Both the position numbers and the translations under genes were made by a program. From the NCBI GenBank assembly GCA_021793115.1, contig JAJYTJ010000010.1, positions 1 through 41,919 on the forward strand: 41,919 nt of DNA. The letters run 5' to 3'. The DNA is from Actinomycetes bacterium (GTDB lineage Bacteria > Actinomycetota > Actinomycetes > Actinomycetales > Cellulomonadaceae). Below the pieces are notes generated by a model. That model saw only the letters and a list, made by a program, of their open reading frames with translations, had not been told where the DNA came from and did no database searches. This document shows positions 39,448 through 41,919 of this stretch, piece by piece. Within the stretch, counting starts at the first letter, position 1, and the number at the start of each line of letters is the position of its first letter.

Positions 39448-40074
39448 TCAGCGGGCGTAGTACTCGACGACCAGCTGGACCTCGCAGGTCACGGGGATCT
39501 CGGCGCGCTTCGGGCGGCGCACCAGCACGGCGGTCAGCTTCTCCAGCTGCACGTCGAGGTAGCCGGGCAGCGTCGGGAGGACGTCGCGGTGGGCGCCGGC
39601 GGCCGCGATCTGGAACGGCGTCGTCGGCTGGCTCTTGGGCTTGATCATGATGGTCTGGCCCTCGGCCACCCGCTGGCTCGGGCGGTCGACGATCTTGCCG
39701 TCGAGCAGCACGTGCCGGTGCGTGACCACCTGGCGGGCCTGGAGGATGGTCCGCGCGAAGCCGGCCCGCAGCACGAGCGCGTCCAGCCGGGTCTCGAGGT
39801 CCTCGACGAGCGCCTCACCGGTGAGGCCAGGGGCCTTGCGGGCGTTCTCGTACGCCTTCTGGAGCTGCTTCTCGCGGAGCGCGTACTGCGCGCGCAGCCG
39901 CTGCTTCTCGCGCAGCCGGACCGCGTAGTCCGACTCGGTGCGGCGGCGCGCACGACCGTGCTCGCCGGGCGGGTAGGGGCGCTTCTCGAAGTGCTTGACG
40001 GCCTTGGGCGTGAGGGCCAGGCCGAGCGCGCGGCTCAGGCGGACCTGGCGGCGCGAGCGGGTCACGTTCGTCAC
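39448..40074 (-). CDS. rpsD: Ribosomal protein S4, zinc-free (C-) form
   Basis: Primary 16S rRNA-binding protein, 208 residues. The N-terminus TRSRRQVRLSRALGLALTPKAVKHFEKRPYPPGEHG has none of the four cysteines of the zinc-containing form, as in other actinobacteria with a free-standing rpsD. The S4 RNA-binding domain is RLDALVLRAGFARTILQARQVVTHRHVLLDG. The protein ends EIPVTCEVQLVVEYYAR. I chose the GTG at 40074 (AGGA 11 bases upstream). A probable promoter at 40227 would give a leader of about 145 bases, which could allow S4 autocontrol. Confidence 0.97.
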   Translation of the reverse strand: MTNVTRSRRQVRLSRALGLALTPKAVKHFEKRPYPPGEHGRARRRTESDYAVRLREKQRLRAQYALREKQLQKAYENARKAPGLTGEALVEDLETRLDALVLRAGFARTILQARQVVTHRHVLLDGKIVDRPSQRVAEGQTIMIKPKSQPTTPFQIAAAGAHRDVLPTLPGYLDVQLEKLTAVLVRRPKRAEIPVTCEVQLVVEYYAR

Positions 40075-40226
40075 AGCTGTTCGTTCCTGTCGTTGATGAC
40101 GTCACACCCACGAGCGGGCGGGAGTGCCCGGTGGGCGTGGGGCCGACCATGTGGTGCCCGCGCGAGGCGGGACCGGCTAGGACCCCAGGCGGATCGGCGT
40201 GCCACGAGCGCACGACGAACCCCACG

Positions 40227-40232
40227 ACTCTA
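40227..40232 (-). promoter_or_regulatory. Candidate -10 box of rpsD
   Basis: TAGAGT on the minus strand in the divergent gap 40075-40304, with a weak -35 (TTCGGC) 18 bases upstream. The start would be near 40220, giving a long leader. Confidence 0.4.
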
Positions 40233-40304
40233 CCGGACGCGGGCCCCGCGGCCGAATCGCCCGCGGCCGGACCGGCGCGCCACGTGGGCGTCCTGTGCCG
40301 CACC

Positions 40305-40913
40305 ATGGTGCGCGTGACCACCCCCGACGGCGAGCCCGAGGGCGCCGCTGCGGCCGGCGGTGCCGGCACGCCAGTGCCGGTGCGACGGCGCTCCTCGCGC
40401 CGCGCGTGGGGCGTCGTGGTGCCCTCGTTGCTGGCGGTGGGACTCGTGGTGACGCTGGGCGTCCTCACCGTGCAGGTGACGCACCCCCGGTACGACGCCA
40501 TCACCGCCGCCGACGCCGTCGTCGTGCTCGGCGAGCCCGACGACCAGGCGCTGGCCCTCGCCCGGCAGCCGCTCGACCGTGGCGTGAGCACGCAGCTCCT
40601 GCTGCTCGTCCCGTGGGGCGCGCCGGCCCTGTGCAGCCGACCACCCGCCGGGGTCACCGTGACGTGCGTGGTCCCCGACCCGAGGACGACGCGGGGCGAC
40701 GCCCGCGCCATCGCCTCGGTCGCCGCCGCGCACGGGTGGCACAGCGTCGCCGTGGTCACGTGGGACACGCATGTCACCCGGTCCCGCCGGCTCGTCGAGG
40801 CGTGCTTCCCCGGCCGGGTGGCCATGACGGGCTATCGGCTCGACGGCGGTCTCGGCGACGTGGTGCACCAGGTGGGCGGCTACGTGCAGGCGCTCGCCTC
40901 GTCGGGCTGCTGA
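40305..40913 (+). CDS. DUF218 (YdcF/SanA-like) membrane-anchored protein
   Basis: About 202 residues. A basic, proline-rich tail, one membrane helix (about 35-58), then the DUF218 domain: AADAVVVLGEPDDQALALARQPLDRG, later RTTRGDARAIASVAAAHGWHSVAVVTWDTHVTRSRRLVEACF. The family (SanA, ElyC, YdcF) is tied to envelope integrity, but the reaction is unknown. The TRGDARAIA block matches the conserved T-x-x-(N/E)-A position with Gly-Asp in place of the usual Glu-Asn, so the active site may differ. Starts ATG 40305, GTG 40308 and GTG 40314 are all possible. Divergent from rpsD. Confidence 0.8.
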   Translation: MVRVTTPDGEPEGAAAAGGAGTPVPVRRRSSRRAWGVVVPSLLAVGLVVTLGVLTVQVTHPRYDAITAADAVVVLGEPDDQALALARQPLDRGVSTQLLLLVPWGAPALCSRPPAGVTVTCVVPDPRTTRGDARAIASVAAAHGWHSVAVVTWDTHVTRSRRLVEACFPGRVAMTGYRLDGGLGDVVHQVGGYVQALASSGC

Positions 40914-40965
40914 CTCCGCGACGTCGTCGGCGCGCCGGCGCCCGGACGCGGCGCCGCGGGCTCCG

Positions 40966-41919
40966 TCAGCGGCCGTCGAGGAGCTGCCGGAGGCGGTCGA
41001 GCCGCTCGGCCACCTGGCGCTCGAAGCCACGGTCGTTCGGCTCGTAGTACCGCGTGCCCACGAGCTCGTCCGGCAGGTACTGCTGCGCCGCGACGGCGTG
41101 CGGCTCGTCGTGCGCGTAGCGGTACCCGGCGCCGTGGCCCAGGCGCGTCGCGCCGGCGTAGTGCGCGTCCCGCAGGTGCGCGGGCACGGAACCGATCCGA
41201 CCCGCCCGCACGTCGGCCAGCGCACGGTCGATGCCGAGGTAGGCCGCGTTCGACTTGGGCGCCGTGGCGAGGTGGACGACCGCCTCCGCGAGCACGATGC
41301 GGGCCTCGGGCATGCCGAGGAGCTGGACGGCCTGCGCCGCCGCCACCGCCGTCTGCAGCGCGCTCGGGTCCGCCATCCCGACGTCCTCGGCGGCCGCGAT
41401 GACGATGCGGCGCGCGACGAAGCGCGGGTCCTCCCCCGCCGCGAGCATGCGTGCGAGGTAGTGCAGGGCGGCGTCCACGTCCGAGCCGCGCATCGACTTG
41501 ATGAACGCGCTGATGACGTCGTAGTGCTGGTCGCCGTCGCGGTCGTAGCGCACCGCGGCGACGTCGACGGCCCGCTCCATCGTGGCCAGGTCCACCCGCG
41601 CGACCTCGTCGTGCGGCTCGGCGAGCGCCGCGCCGGCGGCCGCCTCGAGGATGGTCAGCGCCTTGCGCGCGTCGCCGCCGGCCAGGCGCAGCAGGTGGTC
41701 CTCGGCCTCGTCCGCCAGATCGACCGTGCCGGTGAGGCCGCGCTCGTCCTGCAGGGCGCGGCGCACCACCGCCCGGACGTCGTCGACGGACAGCGGCCGC
41801 AGCGTCAGCAGCAGCGACCGCGAGAGCAGCGGCGAGTTCACCGAGAACGACGGGTTCTCCGTGGTCGCGGCGACGAGCGTGACCCAGCGGTTCTCGACGC
41901 TCGGCAGGAGAGATCGGAA
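40966..41919 (-). CDS. rarA: Replication-associated recombination protein RarA (MgsA), C-terminal part
   Basis: AAA+ ATPase related to clamp loaders that acts at stalled forks. The visible part starts in the sensor region ([25 protein letters not shown]), continues with the arginine-finger region [14 protein letters not shown], the lid ([29 protein letters not shown]) and the tetramerisation domain ([53 protein letters not shown]). It ends [24 protein letters not shown]. The first three codons at the right edge (FRS) are adapter-derived, not genomic. The Walker A half is missing. Confidence 0.96.
   Translation of the reverse strand, partial: FRSLLPSVENRWVTLVAATTENPSFSVNSPLLSRSLLLTLRPLSVDDVRAVVRRALQDERGLTGTVDLADEAEDHLLRLAGGDARKALTILEAAAGAALAEPHDEVARVDLATMERAVDVAAVRYDRDGDQHYDVISAFIKSMRGSDVDAALHYLARMLAAGEDPRFVARRIVIAAAEDVGMADPSALQTAVAAAQAVQLLGMPEARIVLAEAVVHLATAPKSNAAYLGIDRALADVRAGRIGSVPAHLRDAHYAGATRLGHGAGYRYAHDEPHAVAAQQYLPDELVGTRYYEPNDRGFERQVAERLDRLRQLLDGR
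41911..41919. other. Probable Illumina adapter remnant at the contig end
   Basis: The last nine bases AGATCGGAA equal the start of the TruSeq adapter. Translated in the rarA frame they give FRS where the family has residues such as DAL before LLP, so the genomic sequence likely ends at 41910. Confidence 0.8.

Noticed and set aside
36136..40317. Open frame of nearly 1400 codons on the plus strand
   Set aside because: Runs across alaS, DUF6167, DUF948 and rpsD in antisense; composition is that of a shadow frame.

Overview
The window is high-GC DNA (roughly 70% or more by eye) packed with short or overlapping genes, almost all on the minus strand. Several traits point to Actinomycetota, most likely a Cellulomonas-like member of the Micrococcales: an actinobacterial integration host factor (mIHF) next to gmk, EF-P with a PGKGP loop, a cysteine-free S4 protein, DUF6167 and DUF6541 proteins, and TAGGNT-type -10 boxes. 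The genus is inference. The last nine bases (41911-41919) read as Illumina adapter, so the right edge is probably a raw contig end.

In the direction of transcription (right to left), 41919-33147 holds rarA (partial), a divergent DUF218 gene on the plus strand, rpsD with a strong terminator, a DUF948/DUF6167 pair, alaS, ruvX, mltG and aroE. This is the usual actinobacterial alaS-ruvX-mltG-aroE block. ruvX appears to need a CTG start.

From 32862 to 19718 a complete monoderm type IV pilus (T4P) cassette is inserted between aroE and aroC: pilB, pilT-pilC, two type IV pilins, a giant PilV-like pilin, a PilW-like pilin, a GspK/PilX-like protein, the prepilin peptidase, and pilM-pilN-pilO. No secretin or PilP is present, as expected for a single-membrane cell. 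Four of the gaps carry the same bipartite element, CTCA(A/G)GT-N16-CGAT, which looks like a FliA/WhiG (sigma-28-type) promoter. It divides the cassette into four co-regulated units: pilB; pilTC; pilins to prepilin peptidase; pilMNO. This is the most interesting signal in the window.

From 19638 to 12565 lie the remaining shikimate genes aroC, aroK, aroB and aroQ. Between aroC and aroK sit two multi-membrane GT-C-like proteins, one on each strand, in a segment that looks inserted. Next come a SatD-like regulator with a nested palindromic operator, a small membrane protein and a DinB/DUF664 protein, then efp and nusB.

From 9582 to 793 runs the full pyrimidine operon pyrR-pyrB-pyrC-(membrane protein)-carA-carB-pyrF. 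All its junctions are ATGA or TGATG overlaps. A PyrR-type RNA hairpin lies directly against the pyrR ribosome binding site. mihF (own promoter and a candidate terminator) and the start of gmk close the window. No tRNA, rRNA, CRISPR array, transposase or phage gene was seen.
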